A stretch of DNA of 6,116 bases. Origin: Bacilli bacterium. Its GTDB lineage: Bacteria > Bacillota_I > Bacilli_A > RFN20 > CAG-826. Positions 5,000-6,116 of the stretch are shown here, piece after piece. Below the pieces are notes generated by a model. The model saw only the letters and a program-made list of their open reading frames with translations, had not been told where the DNA came from and made no database searches. The position numbers were made by a program, and so were the translations under genes. Each line of letters starts with the position of its first letter. The stretch's first letter is position 1. The DNA lies in NCBI GenBank assembly GCA_017531065.1, contig JAFXLR010000020.1:1-6116 (forward strand), read 5' to 3'.

Positions 5000-5776
5000 A
5001 TGAAACTAGGAATGCCGATCCTCTTTGAGTTCAACACCATCGAGGAGAATCTCAAATTAGCTACGGAATTAGGGCTCGACTTCGTGGAGTTGAACCTCAA
5101 CTTTTCCTATTGTCGAAAAGAGATGGAAGAAGGCAAAATTCCTGAGCTTTTAAAGAAATATCCCCTGCAAATCACGCTTCATTTCTATGACGAAGCCGAT
5201 TTAGGATCGTATCCTGAAGTGGTGGAAGGCTACCTCAAACTCTTAGAGAGATATGCCTCTTTGGGAGAAGGTTATGTGAAGATGATGAACTTCCATAACA
5301 ACGGCGGTCCTCTCGTCACCATTTCCGGCAAGAGAAACTACGTTTACGAGAAGGAATATGACTCTTACATCAAGAGGCTTATCCCTGCTTACACGAAAGC
5401 CAAAGAGATCTGCGAGAAGAGAGGCATCAAACTCGTTATCGAGAACACTGATACCTGTCCTGGCGCGATCTTCCTCAAAGATGTCTACCGCGATGAGATG
5501 AACGCTGGCTTCCATTTCAATTTCGACATCGGACACGATGCTGTGATGGGGGATTGGCTATACGAATTATCGAAATCTCTCCCTCTCAAATTCGACGAAT
5601 TCCATATTCATGATTCGGATGGGAAAAGAAACCATCTCGCTTTAGGTGAAGGAACCCTTGGCGAGAGGCTAAAGGAATTCAAAGAGATGGCCAAGAAGAA
5701 CGACGCTTACGTCCTTCTTGAAGTCAAATCGAAGGAAGACCTTAGAAAATCAGTTCCTTTCTGGAGGAATCTATAA
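5000..5776 (+). CDS. Sugar-phosphate isomerase/epimerase-like TIM barrel protein
   Basis: This 258-residue cytoplasmic protein belongs to the xylose isomerase-like TIM barrel / AP endonuclease 2 superfamily. Its members isomerise or epimerise sugars, cleave inosose or hydroxypyruvate derivatives, or repair DNA. The usual divalent-metal ligands are recognisable at strand ends: E148 in VIENTDTC, D176 in FDIGHD, H202 or H204 in FHIHDSDG, and E241 in LLEVKS. The opening KLGMPILFEFNTIEENLKLATELGLDFVELNL is the typical first strand and helix, and TLHFYDEADLGS around 65 matches the second. Length is normal for the small members. The substrate is not predictable. The start ATG is 2 nt past the serA stop (TAACCATG) with no obvious ribosome binding site, suggesting coupled translation. 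Its place behind serC-serA hints at a 3-carbon hydroxyacid or sugar substrate, but this is inference. Confidence 0.85.
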   Translation: MKLGMPILFEFNTIEENLKLATELGLDFVELNLNFSYCRKEMEEGKIPELLKKYPLQITLHFYDEADLGSYPEVVEGYLKLLERYASLGEGYVKMMNFHNNGGPLVTISGKRNYVYEKEYDSYIKRLIPAYTKAKEICEKRGIKLVIENTDTCPGAIFLKDVYRDEMNAGFHFNFDIGHDAVMGDWLYELSKSLPLKFDEFHIHDSDGKRNHLALGEGTLGERLKEFKEMAKKNDAYVLLEVKSKEDLRKSVPFWRNL

Positions 5777-5779
5777 ACC

Positions 5780-6116
5780 ATGAAATGGGCATTATTCGTT
5801 TTTGCTTTTGTCGCGCCCTTGCTCATTAACGGGGCCTTTTTCCTTGTCAGATTCCTCAAAAGGAAAGAAGAGAAGTTTTCTTTTAAGAATCCGCTTGTTC
5901 AAGAAGAACTCATTAACCTCGGAGCGTCCGTTCTCCTAACTCTTATCGCCGGTTTAGTTGGCCTTACTTCCAGCGAGGTCAAGCCGATGAATATCTTCGT
6001 TGGCTATCTTTTCATCTCACTTCTTGCTAGAGAGATAACCCCTCTCATCAAACTCAATTGGAAAGGATTAGGAAGGGAATCGGCTGCGCCAATCGCTAAA
6101 GCAGCGATCGCCCTTC
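5780..6116 (+). CDS. Membrane protein, unknown function, N-terminal part
   Basis: This gene runs off the right edge; 112 codons are visible, open to the end. It starts 3 nt after the TIM-barrel stop, with GGAGG at 5763-5767 (12 nt spacing, rather long). Three hydrophobic stretches are likely membrane segments: residues 3-23 (WALFVFAFVAPLLINGAFFLV), about 44-63 (LINLGASVLLTLIAGLVGLT) and about 70-83. A basic cluster RFLKRKEEK (24-32) follows the first, suggesting a cytoplasmic loop by the positive-inside rule. After the third segment comes REITPLIKLNWKGLGRES, also charged, then a new hydrophobic run APIAKAAIAL at the window end. I do not recognise the family. It is last of the visible serC operon genes, so it may be co-expressed with the biosynthetic enzymes. 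Confidence 0.7.
   Translation, partial: MKWALFVFAFVAPLLINGAFFLVRFLKRKEEKFSFKNPLVQEELINLGASVLLTLIAGLVGLTSSEVKPMNIFVGYLFISLLAREITPLIKLNWKGLGRESAAPIAKAAIAL

Overview
The window looks like ordinary chromosome of a low-to-moderate G+C Gram-positive bacterium (Bacillota). The support is AAGGGAG/AAAAGGAG-type ribosome binding sites, a Ser/Lys-rich lipoprotein with a classic lipobox, AT-rich intergenic regions and tightly packed operons. All Trp codons I read are TGG, so the standard bacterial code fits. A GH10 xylanase piece and a CBM-like surface lipoprotein suggest a plant-fibre habitat such as gut or rumen, but that is inference.

Layout. Positions 1-67 read, in frame 2, as a piece of an NhaD-type Na+/H+ antiporter. 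They abut, out of frame, the C-terminal end of a GH10 endo-xylanase (about 68-315, frame 1). This looks like a junction between unrelated sequences, either a contig-edge chimera or a rearrangement. A HAD-family phosphatase/beta-phosphoglucomutase-like gene (308-979) overlaps the xylanase stop by 8 bp and ends at a bidirectional terminator (991-1021). That terminator also serves the convergent LURP-one/YxjI-like gene (1029-1541, minus). A 244-bp divergent intergenic region with three short palindromes and candidate promoters in both directions separates it from a secreted lipoprotein gene (1786-2607), which has its own terminator (2636-2663).

The second half is one operon starting at an extended -10 promoter near 2730. 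It holds serC (2766-3845), serA (3846-4997), a sugar-phosphate isomerase/epimerase-like TIM barrel (5000-5776) and the start of a membrane protein gene (5780 to the window end). Spacings are 0, 2 and 3 nt. SerA and SerC catalyse steps 1 and 2 of L-serine synthesis from 3-phosphoglycerate; no recognisable serB is in the window. The TIM-barrel and membrane genes have no assigned link to serine synthesis beyond the shared operon.

I found no RNA genes, CRISPR arrays, insertion sequences or clear new defence or mobile system. The points most worth checking are the chimeric left edge, the lipoprotein's degenerate Cys-repeat region, and the palindromes upstream of the lipoprotein gene.
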